From contig CAKTLD010000013.1 of NCBI GenBank assembly GCA_934572445.1, forward strand, positions 1 to 30,450: 30,450 bases of DNA, written 5' to 3'. The notes beneath the pieces are model-generated. The model was not told the origin of the DNA, searched no databases, and worked only from the letters and a program-made list of their open reading frames with translations. Every line of letters begins with the position of its first letter. Within the stretch, counting starts at the first letter, position 1. The DNA is from an uncultured Oscillospiraceae bacterium (GTDB lineage Bacteria; Bacillota; Clostridia; Oscillospirales; Oscillospiraceae). Below, one piece after another: positions 7,210 to 14,252 of the stretch. Position numbers and translations under genes: made by a program.

Positions 7210-8175
7210 ATGAGTTTTCTTTCGTCGCTGATGAACGCGCTGCCCGGTGCGGTGGCGCAGGGCCTCATCTGGGGCATCATGGCCATCGGCGTTTACATCA
7301 CCTACCGCATCCTTGACGTGGCTGATCTGACGGTGGACGGCTCGCTGGCCACCGGCGGCGCAGTGTGTGTCATGCTGATCCGCGCGGGGCTGAACCCCTG
7401 GCTCGCGCTTTTATGCGCGGTGCTCTCCGGTATGCTTGCCGGCCTTGTTACCGGTCTCTTCCATACACGCTGCGGCATCCCCGCCATTCTGGCCGGTATT
7501 CTGACGCAGCTGTCGCTCTATTCCATCAACCTGCGCATCATGGGCGGCAAGGCGAATCAGGCCGTCAGCATCGATAAATACCCGCTGCTGGTCACGCAGC
7601 GCTATGTACGCACCGTCTCGCCCATAGGCGACCTGCTGCTGAAGAACCCCCTGCCGCTGTTGCTGGTGTTCACCGCACTGGTCATCGCGGCGCTCTACTG
7701 GTTCTTCGGCACCGAAAAGGGCAGCTCCGTGCGCGCCACGGGCGCAAATCCTCACATGGCGCGTGCGCAGGGCATCAACACCGACTCCAACATCGTGCTC
7801 GGCCTGATGCTCTCCAACGGCCTCGTTGCCCTTTCGGGCGCGCTGCTGGCGCAGTATCAGGGCTCAAGCGATGTGGGCATGGGCCGCGGCGCCATTGTCA
7901 TCGGCCTTGCCGCCGTCATCATCGGCGAAGTCGTATTCGGCAAGCTCTTCGTCAACTTCGGTCTCAAGCTGTTTGCCGTTTCCATCGGTGCGATCATCTA
8001 CTACATCGTGCTGCAGATCACACTCCAGCTCGGTCTCAACACCAACGACTTAAAGCTCGTCACCGCACTGATCGTGGCGGTCTTCCTCGCCATTCCCTAC
8101 TGGAGGGGCAAGATGTTCCGCCGCAGAGGAGCGCACACGCAGAGCGCACAGAAGGGAGGCAACGACCATGCTTGA
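7210..8175 (+). CDS. ABC transporter permease (TrpY-type)
   Basis: This 321-residue integral membrane protein has about eight to nine hydrophobic segments. Family features of the branched-chain-amino-acid-like permease superfamily (BPD_transp_2) are visible: ILDVADLTVDGSLATGGAVCVML near the start, SVRATGANPHMARAQGINTDSNIVLGLMLSNGLVALSGALLAQYQG in the middle, and GRGAIVIGLAAVIIGEVVFGK. This is the partner type for PF04392 binding proteins. AGGAGGAGA precedes the ATG. Its last eight bases overlap the ATPase gene, so the two are translationally coupled. Confidence 0.93.
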   Translation: MSFLSSLMNALPGAVAQGLIWGIMAIGVYITYRILDVADLTVDGSLATGGAVCVMLIRAGLNPWLALLCAVLSGMLAGLVTGLFHTRCGIPAILAGILTQLSLYSINLRIMGGKANQAVSIDKYPLLVTQRYVRTVSPIGDLLLKNPLPLLLVFTALVIAALYWFFGTEKGSSVRATGANPHMARAQGINTDSNIVLGLMLSNGLVALSGALLAQYQGSSDVGMGRGAIVIGLAAVIIGEVVFGKLFVNFGLKLFAVSIGAIIYYIVLQITLQLGLNTNDLKLVTALIVAVFLAIPYWRGKMFRRRGAHTQSAQKGGNDHA

Positions 8176-8962
8176 ACTCAAGGACCTTTACAAAACCTTC
8201 AATCCCGGCACGATCAATGCCAAGACCGCGCTCAACGGTCTGAGTCTTACCATCCATGACGGCGAGTTCGTCACCGTCATCGGCGGCAACGGCGCGGGCA
8301 AGTCCACAATGCTCAACGCGACGGCGGGCACGTTCCTTGTCGATTCCGGCAGCATCCTTATCGACGGGAAGGACGTGACGAGTTTGCCCGAGCACAAGCG
8401 CGCGGCGTTTATCGGCCGCGTCTTCCAGGACCCGATGATGGGCACGGCCCCCTCAATGCAGATCGAAGAGAATCTGGCGCTCGCCGCCCGCCGCGGCCAG
8501 CGGCGCGGTCTTTCCTGGGGCGTGACGAAGGATGAGCGCGAGGAATACCGCAAAAAGCTCGGCGATTTGGGTCTGGGCCTGGAATCCCGCCTTTCCACAA
8601 AGGTCTCCACGCTCTCCGGCGGCCAGCGTCAGGCGCTCACGCTGCTGATGGCAACGCTCCGCCGCCCCGGGCTGCTGCTGCTCGACGAGCACACCGCCGC
8701 GCTCGACCCCAAGACCGCCGCCAAGGTCATGGAGCTGACCGACCGCATCGTGCGCGAAAATCAGCTGACCACGCTGATGATCACCCACAACATGCGCGAC
8801 GCCATTCAGTACGGCAGCCGGCTCATCATGCTGCACGAGGGCCACATCATCCTCGACATCGCGGGCGAAGACAAGAAGAAGCTGACCGTGCGCGATCTGC
8901 TCGAACAGTTCACGCTCGCCAGCGGCGACGAGTTCTCCAGTGACCGCGCGATCCTCTCTTAA
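8168..8962 (+). CDS. ABC transporter ATP-binding protein (TrpZ-type)
   Basis: This 264-residue cytoplasmic ATPase powers the import system. Seen: Walker A GGNGAGKST (residues 39-47), a Q-loop in GRVFQDPMMGTAPS, the signature LSGGQRQALTLLMA, Walker B LLLLDEHTAALD and the switch His in MITHNM. The order and lengths match TrpZ-like ATPases paired with PF04392 binding proteins. The gene overlaps the permease gene by eight bases and ends the operon ahead of the terminator at 8997-9042. Confidence 0.95.
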   Translation: MLELKDLYKTFNPGTINAKTALNGLSLTIHDGEFVTVIGGNGAGKSTMLNATAGTFLVDSGSILIDGKDVTSLPEHKRAAFIGRVFQDPMMGTAPSMQIEENLALAARRGQRRGLSWGVTKDEREEYRKKLGDLGLGLESRLSTKVSTLSGGQRQALTLLMATLRRPGLLLLDEHTAALDPKTAAKVMELTDRIVRENQLTTLMITHNMRDAIQYGSRLIMLHEGHIILDIAGEDKKKLTVRDLLEQFTLASGDEFSSDRAILS

Positions 8963-8996
8963 AAATTTGTTCTCTCAATTTCTCTATCCTCTCAGC

Positions 8997-9042
8997 ACAG
9001 AGCGGAGGAGGCCGAAAAGAGGCCTCCTCCGCTCTGTTTTTT
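8997..9042 (+). terminator. Terminator of the ABC transporter operon
   Basis: A perfect 17-bp inverted repeat (8997-9013 with 9021-9037, loop GAAAAGA) runs straight into six T (9037-9042). On the other strand it lacks a T tail, so it mainly serves the plus-strand operon, although it also lies just past the converging lipoprotein gene. Confidence 0.95.
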
Positions 9043-9049
9043 CTTTTGT

Positions 9050-9742
9050 TCAGCCGTCCTGCGGCGCGGTCTCCGTGCTCTCCGCCGCCTTCTGCGGCAC
9101 AGGAGAGGAGAACGTGACCTCCACGATGCCGACATCGTCGGTATCGGGATAAAAGCTCACCTGCCAGGGCTCCGCGCCCTCGGGCGAAAGCTCCTGCTGC
9201 ACCGCGGCAGCCATCGCGCGCAGGCCGTCGCGGTCGGTGGTAAAATAGCCGAAGCGGATGGCGATGCGGTCCACCAGTTCTTCCTTCGCGGCCAGACGCA
9301 GCAGATCCGGCAGCGCCTCGGTGCTGGTGGCGGTGACGATGGCCGCCTGCTCTTCCTCCGTGCGGCGGTAACCCATGCGCACGCGCATCTCGTAATAGCC
9401 GTGCTCCTGCGCGTCGGTATAGCTGATGTAATCGAGCAGGTACGCCCCCAGCGCCGTTTCCTCCTGCACCTCGCGGCAGGCCTGCTCGGCCATCGCAGCC
9501 GGGTCCTCCCCGCCGTAGATGCGCACCGCGCCCTCCTCGCTGTGCTCGCCAAGAAGCAGCAGCAGCGCGTTGACAAGGTCCTGATAGCTGTCCGCGCGCA
9601 GGGTGTCCGCGCCCTCGTTTTCCCAGTAGACCTCGCTGTGCGGTGCGGAGACGCTGTAGGAACGCTCAAGCACGACGTTGCCGCAGCCGGAGAGCAGCAG
9701 GCAGAGCGCCGCCGTCAGCGCGATTATTCTCTTTCGGTGCAT
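9050..9742 (-). CDS. Hypothetical lipoprotein
   Basis: I do not recognise a named family for this 230-residue protein. It starts MHRKRIIALTAALCLLLSGCGN, a lipoprotein signal with lipobox LSGC (Cys20). The mature region contains SYQDLVNALLLLLGEHSEEGAVRIYGG, LGAYLLDYISYTDAQEHGYYEMRVRMGYRRT and a C-terminal beta-rich segment VSFYPDTDDVGIVEVTF. The N-terminal start fits GGGGAG upstream. It is the last gene of a minus-strand run after the topoisomerase, YitT-like and LUD genes, 32 bases behind the LUD gene. An exported, membrane-anchored role is all that can be said. Confidence 0.8.
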   Translation of the reverse strand: MHRKRIIALTAALCLLLSGCGNVVLERSYSVSAPHSEVYWENEGADTLRADSYQDLVNALLLLLGEHSEEGAVRIYGGEDPAAMAEQACREVQEETALGAYLLDYISYTDAQEHGYYEMRVRMGYRRTEEEQAAIVTATSTEALPDLLRLAAKEELVDRIAIRFGYFTTDRDGLRAMAAAVQQELSPEGAEPWQVSFYPDTDDVGIVEVTFSSPVPQKAAESTETAPQDG

Positions 9743-9774
9743 GGCGCTCCCCTCCCCTCTCGGGCGGTCATTTC

Positions 9775-10380
9775 TCAATAGCCAAGGTCCTCGTCAATGA
9801 GCACGATCTCCGTCTCGCAGCTCTTCATGGCCTCCCACAGCACGACAAGGCCGCGGCAGATACGCTGGGGACTCTTGCAGTCGTAGCAGCGCTCGCCATT
9901 CACGGCGCAGGGCGTCTTCACACCGAGGCGCTGGGCGTTCTTCGGCGCGGCAATGTTGCGGGCGCGCCAGAGGGCCTCGTCATAGGTCGGCGCAAGCTTG
10001 TTGCGGCCCACGACGAACCAGACCTTCTCATGTCCGAACAGGGATGAGGCTACACGGTTGCCCGTCCCGTCGATATTGATGATCTCACCGGTCTCGGCAA
10101 GGCCGTTGGCCGAGAGCAGGTAGTGCCGGCTGCTCTGCGCGCTTCTCTGCACTTCGGCGGCGTCCATGCCCTCGGGCACATGCCAGTGGCTGTAGACGGT
10201 GTTGTGCGTGTGCAGACGGTCGTAGAGCTTGAGCGCCTCGAGCGTCATGCTGCCGCCGAACGAAACAGTCGCGCCGTCGATCTGTGCGTTCAGATACTCC
10301 ACCGCCGCTTCCGCCGCGGCAAAGGTGCTGACAGCAAAGCCGCGCGCCTCCAGATTCCGCTTCACATTCGTAAAGTCCAT
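9775..10380 (-). CDS. LUD-domain protein (LutC/DUF162-like)
   Basis: This 201-residue protein matches the short LUD (lactate-utilisation) domain proteins common in Clostridia. Seen: FGGSMTLEALKLYDRL, SSRHYLLSANGLAETGEIINIDGTGNRVASSLFGHEKVWFVVGRNKLAP and a C-terminal Cys-rich stretch CAVNGERCYDCKSPQRIC (four cysteines) that could bind a metal or cluster. LutC works with LutA and LutB in lactate oxidation, but neither is present, so the role here is unclear. A GGGAGGA site precedes the ATG at 10380. It lies 23 bases after the YitT-like gene. Confidence 0.88.
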   Translation of the reverse strand: MDFTNVKRNLEARGFAVSTFAAAEAAVEYLNAQIDGATVSFGGSMTLEALKLYDRLHTHNTVYSHWHVPEGMDAAEVQRSAQSSRHYLLSANGLAETGEIINIDGTGNRVASSLFGHEKVWFVVGRNKLAPTYDEALWRARNIAAPKNAQRLGVKTPCAVNGERCYDCKSPQRICRGLVVLWEAMKSCETEIVLIDEDLGY

Positions 10381-10403
10381 GGTCGTTCCTCCCTGTTGTA
10401 TTT

Positions 10404-11273
10404 TTACAGTCCCTTGGGGTTATATTCGCCGAAGCCCTCGCCGAGGACCTCGCTCGCGTCGCAGACGATAAAGAAGGCATCGGGGTCCAGCTCCTTAATG
10501 TAGCGCTTGACGGACACGATCTCCTTTTTGCGGATAGCGCAGAACAGCAGCGGCCGCTCCTGCCCCGTGTAGCCGCCCTTGCCGCTGAGCAGCGTGACGC
10601 CCATGTCGCGGCGGAGGATCTCCTGCGTGATCTCTTCGTAGCGGTCACTGATGATATAGGCGACCTTGGCTGTGTTCTGGCCGTAAACGACGAGGTCGAG
10701 CACCTTGGTGGTGATATAGAGCGCCAGCGCGCCGTAGAGGGCGTTATTCAGGCTGCGGAACACCGCGGCGTAAATCAGGATGATCGTCAGGTCGATGCAC
10801 AGGCATACATTGCCGATCGACAGGCGCTCGACGTGTGAGCGCACGATCCACGCGCCGAGCTCCGAACCGCCGGTGGTGGCCTCCTCGCGGAAGATGAGGC
10901 CCGAGGCAACGCCCAGCGTCACGCCGCCGTACAGGCAGGCAAGCAGCGGGTCCATGGGGGCAAACTCGTGGATGGCGGCGATCACGTCGATCAGGATGGA
11001 GCTCACGGCCATCGTGTAGATCGACTTGCACAGAAAGGCAAAGCCGAACTTCTTGAGGCCCACCGCAAACAGCGGCACATTGAGCACAATGACCATCACG
11101 CCGACGGGCAGAACGGGGATAAAAAAGTTGATGATCTGCGCGATGCCGGTGAAGCCGCCGACCGTGAAGGCGTTGGGCGCGTAAAACCAGTCAAACGACA
11201 GCGCGTAGAGCACGCAGGCCAGGGTCACGGTCACATAGCTGCGCACCTGCGCGCGCAGGGCCTCTTTCTTCAT
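10404..11273 (-). CDS. YitT family membrane protein (DUF161 + DUF2179)
   Basis: This 289-residue protein has five to six membrane segments in the first ~190 residues, including APNAFTVGGFTGIAQIINFF, GLIFREEATTGGSELGAWI and TTKVLDLVVYG. A soluble DUF2179-type C-terminal domain follows (about residues 205-280: IISDRYEEITQEILRRDMGVTLLSGKGGYTG, then ELDPDAFFIVCDASEVLGEGF). No transport substrate is established for the family. The ATG at 11273 follows GGAGAGAGG; a longer reading to 11324 lacks support. It is probably in one transcript with the topoisomerase gene (72-base gap). Confidence 0.92.
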   Translation of the reverse strand: MKKEALRAQVRSYVTVTLACVLYALSFDWFYAPNAFTVGGFTGIAQIINFFIPVLPVGVMVIVLNVPLFAVGLKKFGFAFLCKSIYTMAVSSILIDVIAAIHEFAPMDPLLACLYGGVTLGVASGLIFREEATTGGSELGAWIVRSHVERLSIGNVCLCIDLTIILIYAAVFRSLNNALYGALALYITTKVLDLVVYGQNTAKVAYIISDRYEEITQEILRRDMGVTLLSGKGGYTGQERPLLFCAIRKKEIVSVKRYIKELDPDAFFIVCDASEVLGEGFGEYNPKGL

Positions 11274-11345
11274 AAATTCCTCTCTCCTTACAAAATCTCT
11301 CAAAAGCGCGCCGTGTGCGCACATTCTTCAGCTGCCCTCTCCTCC

Positions 11346-13586
11346 TCAAATGAGCGAGAGCTGCTTGTCGTCGCTGTCCTCCGTCTTGAGCAGCGCGCCC
11401 GTCGCTGGGATGCTGCGTCCGCGGTAGCGGGCAAGGTCGGTGATGCCGGTCTGCTCGGGAAAGCGCACGCAGTCGAGCGTGTGCTTTTTCTTGAGTGTCA
11501 GCAGCGCCACGCCCTGCGTGGTGCGCGTGGTCTTCACGCCGAGAAGCGCCGTGTTCACGATGAGCACGCGCGGCTCTGTCGAATAGACGGCGATCTCGCG
11601 GTCCTCCTTCAGGTGCAGCAGGCCGCGCAGCGGGCTCCTGTCGCTGTAAGCGCCGGTCAGGCGGCGGCGGTTCGAGGTCGTCTTATAGGCAGAGAGCTCG
11701 ACCTTTGCGGCCTTGCCGTTTTCAAAGAAGAAGATCATATAGCCGCTGTAATCACCCGGAAGCACCATACCCACAACGCTCTCGCCCTCGTCCATGCCGA
11801 GCTTTCCTGGCAAATAGTCGCCCAACTGGCTCGCCTTGCCGTCGGCAAAGTCGCTCGCGCGCGTCTTGTAGACCTGCGCTTTGTCGGTGAAGAACATGAG
11901 CTCGGCGGCGTTGGAGCTCTCCACGCTCACGCTGAGCGCGTCGTCCTCCTTAAACTTCTGCTCGCCGGACATGCGAAGCGACTGCGGCGTGATCTTCTTG
12001 AAATACCCATGCTGCGACAAAAAGAGCGTGACAGGATAATCCTCGACAGGGTCGTCCTCCACCTCCGCATCCTCGGCAAAATCATAGACAATGCCGGTGC
12101 GGCGGGGCTCGGCGTACTTTTTGCGCACGTCCTCAAGCTCGCTGACAATGATCTTACGGATGCGCGACGGACGCGCGAGCGTATCCTCCAGATCTTCGAT
12201 CTCCGCTTCAAGCGACGCCGTCTCCTCCACACGCTTTAGGATATACTCGCGGTTGATGTTGCGCAGCTTGATCTCGGCGACATATTCCGCCTGGATCTGA
12301 TCGATGCCGAAGCCGATCATCAAATTCGGTACGACGTCGGCCTCCTTCTCCGTCTCGCGGATGATCTTGATGGCCTTGTCGATGTCGAGCAGGATCTTTT
12401 TGAGGCCCTTTAAGAGGTGCAGCTTGTCCTGCCGCTTTTTCAGGATGAAGTACACACGGCGCTTGACGCTCTCGGTGCGCCACGCGCACCACTCGTCCAG
12501 AAGCTCGCGCACGCCCATCACGCGCGGCATGCCGGCGATGAGGACATTGAAGTTGCAGGACGCCGTATCCTGCAGCGTCGTCGCTTTGAAGAGCTTCTGC
12601 ATCAGCTTGTCGGGGTCGGTTCCGCGCTTTAAGTCGATCGTCAGCTTGAGGCCGGAGAGGTCCGTCTCGTCGCGCATGTCGGAAATTTCCTTGACCTTGC
12701 CCGCCTTGATGAGCTCGGCGACTTTGTCCATGATGGCCTCGGTCGTGGTCGTGTAGGGAATTTCGTAAATCTCAATGAGATTTTCCTTCTTGTCGTAGCG
12801 CCAGCGGGCGCGCACCTTCACGCCGCCGCGGCCGGTGTTGTAGATATCCTCGATGGCGCGCGCATCGTACAGAACCTCGCCGCCGGTCGGGAAGTCGGGC
12901 GCGAGCAGCGTCTCGTTGATGCGCACCTCGGAATTTTTCAAAAACGCGATCGTCGTGTCGCAGACCTCGCCTAAGTTAAAGCCGCACAGCTGGCTCGCCA
13001 TACCGACCGCGATGCCCTGGTTGGCGGAAACGAGGATATTGGGGAACGTTGTCGGCAGCAGCGCCGGTTCCTTCATCGTGTTGTCGTAGTTGTCGACAAA
13101 ATCGACGGTGTCAGAGTCGATGTCGCGGAAGAGCTCGGCGCAGATGGGCGCGAGCTTCGCCTCGGTGTATCGGCTGGCCGCCCACGCCATGTCGCGCGAA
13201 TAGACCTTGCCGAAGTTGCCCTTCGAGTCGACGAACGGGTGCAGCAGCGCACCGTAGCCCTTGGAAAGGCGCACCATCGTGTCATAGATGGCGGCGTCGC
13301 CGTGGGGGTTCAGGCGCATCGTCTGGCCGACGATGTTCGCGCTCTTCGTGCGCGCGCCGGTGAGAAGCCCCATCTTGTACATCGTGTAAAGGAGCTTTCG
13401 GTGCGAGGGCTTGAAGCCGTCGATCTCCGGAATGGCGCGCGAGACGATGACGGACATCGCGTAGGGCATGTAGTTCGTTTCGAGCGTCTCAGTGATATTC
13501 TGCTCCACCACGTCTGCGTGGAGACCCATGACGTTCGGGTCCGCGCGGCGGTGGGTCTGCTTGGGTGTTTTGTCGCTTTTCTTCAT
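11346..13586 (-). CDS. parC: DNA topoisomerase IV subunit A (type IIA, ParC/GyrA family)
   Basis: This 746-residue DNA-breakage/reunion subunit would cut DNA, pass a second duplex and reseal it with an ATPase partner (ParE) that is not in the window. Seen: MPYAMSVIVSRAIPEIDGFKPSHRKLLYTM, the catalytic Tyr140 in AASRYTEAKLAPI, ANQGIAVGMAS and a beta-propeller-like C-terminal domain. In the quinolone-contact region, NPHGDAAIYD, the position equivalent to E. coli GyrA Ser83 is Ala98, while the acidic residue (Asp102) is kept. The canonical GyrA-box QRRGGKG is absent, favouring ParC over GyrA. A GAGGT site precedes the ATG. It is the first gene of a likely four-gene unit driven from 13647-13675. 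Confidence 0.92.
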   Translation of the reverse strand: MKKSDKTPKQTHRRADPNVMGLHADVVEQNITETLETNYMPYAMSVIVSRAIPEIDGFKPSHRKLLYTMYKMGLLTGARTKSANIVGQTMRLNPHGDAAIYDTMVRLSKGYGALLHPFVDSKGNFGKVYSRDMAWAASRYTEAKLAPICAELFRDIDSDTVDFVDNYDNTMKEPALLPTTFPNILVSANQGIAVGMASQLCGFNLGEVCDTTIAFLKNSEVRINETLLAPDFPTGGEVLYDARAIEDIYNTGRGGVKVRARWRYDKKENLIEIYEIPYTTTTEAIMDKVAELIKAGKVKEISDMRDETDLSGLKLTIDLKRGTDPDKLMQKLFKATTLQDTASCNFNVLIAGMPRVMGVRELLDEWCAWRTESVKRRVYFILKKRQDKLHLLKGLKKILLDIDKAIKIIRETEKEADVVPNLMIGFGIDQIQAEYVAEIKLRNINREYILKRVEETASLEAEIEDLEDTLARPSRIRKIIVSELEDVRKKYAEPRRTGIVYDFAEDAEVEDDPVEDYPVTLFLSQHGYFKKITPQSLRMSGEQKFKEDDALSVSVESSNAAELMFFTDKAQVYKTRASDFADGKASQLGDYLPGKLGMDEGESVVGMVLPGDYSGYMIFFFENGKAAKVELSAYKTTSNRRRLTGAYSDRSPLRGLLHLKEDREIAVYSTEPRVLIVNTALLGVKTTRTTQGVALLTLKKKHTLDCVRFPEQTGITDLARYRGRSIPATGALLKTEDSDDKQLSLI

Positions 13587-13606
13587 TCGGATACCTCAAA
13601 ATCGCT

Positions 13607-13628
13607 CCGGCGGCAATATGGCCGCCGG
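13607..13628. promoter_or_regulatory. Palindromic hairpin in the parC 5' untranslated region
   Basis: CCGGCGGC and GCCGCCGG form a perfect 8-bp inverted repeat around AATATG, between the parC promoter and its start. It could be an operator or an mRNA hairpin just upstream of the ribosome site. No regulator is evident. Confidence 0.55.
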
Positions 13629-13646
13629 TCATACTATTTCTAATAT

Positions 13647-13675
13647 ATCCTATCACACTTTTTTATGCTCTGCAA
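13647..13675 (-). promoter_or_regulatory. Promoter for the parC unit
   Basis: On the minus strand TTGCAG (13670-13675) and TAGGAT (13647-13652) are 17 bases apart, about 60 bases upstream of the parC start. Confidence 0.7.
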
Positions 13676-13753
13676 CACCGCGGTGGAAGAGAAAATTGCC
13701 GCAAAATGCCTTTTTTTCACCAAAGGTGCACAAAGCCGCGGCGTCGGCGCGTA

Positions 13754-13783
13754 TTGACAAAATCGCGGCGCAGAGTGTACAAT
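13754..13783 (+). promoter_or_regulatory. csoR promoter
   Basis: TTGACA (13754-13759) and TACAAT (13778-13783) are 18 bases apart. An operator-like site follows immediately downstream of the -10. Confidence 0.82.
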
Positions 13784-13787
13784 GCAG

Positions 13788-13803
13788 ATACCCCAACAGG
13801 TAT
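13788..13803. promoter_or_regulatory. CsoR operator-like site 1
   Basis: ATACCCCAACAGGTAT has ATACC/GGTAT arms and resembles the ATACCC...GGGTAT type of CsoR operator. It covers the expected transcript start of csoR, so autorepression is likely. Two more copies of the pattern lie before the ATPase gene. Confidence 0.75.
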
Positions 13804-13815
13804 GGAGGTCAAACG

Positions 13816-14091
13816 ATGAAACAGTGTATGGACGCCGACAATCTGCACCGCCGGCTCAAAAAGATCATCGGCCAGGTGCAGGCCATCGACCGCATGGTGG
13901 ACGAGGACGTCCCCTGCGAGGATGTGCTCGCGCAGATCAACGCAGCCAAATCCGCGCTGCACGGCTGCGGCAAGGTCGTTCTCGAGGGGCACATCAAGCA
14001 CTGCGTGCGTGACGGCATCGAGCACGGCGACGCGGACAAGACGATCGAGAGCTTCACGAAAGCGGTCGAGCGCTTTTCGAACATGGGCTGA
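13816..14091 (+). CDS. csoR: CsoR-family copper-sensing repressor
   Basis: This 91-residue all-helical regulator of the CsoR/DUF156 family is released from DNA when it binds metal. The Cu(I)-type Cys-His-Cys set is present with the family spacing: C34 (VPCEDVLAQ), H59 and C63 (EGHIKHC). The W-x-y-z pattern of the Cu sensor therefore fits copper better than the Ni/Co (RcnR) or formaldehyde (FrmR) branches, but this is inference from residue identity. GGAGGT precedes the ATG at 13816. It is transcribed just ahead of the metal ATPase gene but separated from it by a terminator and a second promoter, both with matching operator sites. Confidence 0.93.
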   Translation: MKQCMDADNLHRRLKKIIGQVQAIDRMVDEDVPCEDVLAQINAAKSALHGCGKVVLEGHIKHCVRDGIEHGDADKTIESFTKAVERFSNMG

Positions 14092-14144
14092 GCAGGGGGC
14101 TCTCCTCTTTTATCTGCCCATTTTCAGTAGAATTACACGAAAGA

Positions 14145-14177
14145 AGAGAAGCAGTTTTGTGCTGCTTCTCTCTTTTT
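14145..14177 (+). terminator. Terminator between csoR and the metal ATPase gene
   Basis: AGAGAAGCAG (14145-14154) pairs perfectly with CTGCTTCTCT (14162-14171), followed by C and T5 (14173-14177). It ends seven bases before the -35 of the ATPase promoter, so the ATPase is independently transcribed. Confidence 0.88.
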
Positions 14178-14183
14178 GCGCGC

Positions 14184-14212
14184 TCGACAACCTATACCCC
14201 CATATGTATAAT
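14184..14212 (+). promoter_or_regulatory. Metal ATPase promoter
   Basis: TCGACA (14184-14189) and TATAAT (14207-14212) are 17 bases apart. An operator-like site fills the spacer and overlaps the -10, as expected for a repressed promoter. Confidence 0.75.
14194..14209. promoter_or_regulatory. CsoR operator-like site 2
   Basis: ATACCCCCATATGTAT shares ATACCCC at one end and GTAT at the other with site 1. It lies between the -35 and -10 of the ATPase promoter. Confidence 0.68.
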
Positions 14213-14218
14213 AAGCCC

Positions 14219-14234
14219 ATACCCCTACTAGTAT
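14219..14234. promoter_or_regulatory. CsoR operator-like site 3
   Basis: ATACCCCTACTAGTAT has the same ATACCCC...GTAT pattern, 25 bases downstream of site 2 and over the expected transcript start. Two tandem sites may allow cooperative binding of CsoR tetramers (inference). Confidence 0.68.
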
Positions 14235-14252
14235 AGAAAGGGGCTTTCTTCC

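Noticed and set aside
5844..7286. 480-codon minus-strand frame opposite the Tyr leader and binding protein
   Set aside because: It runs across a promoter, a leader and a lipoprotein gene with clear motifs on the plus strand. Its Gly/Val-rich repeats are a codon-bias artefact.
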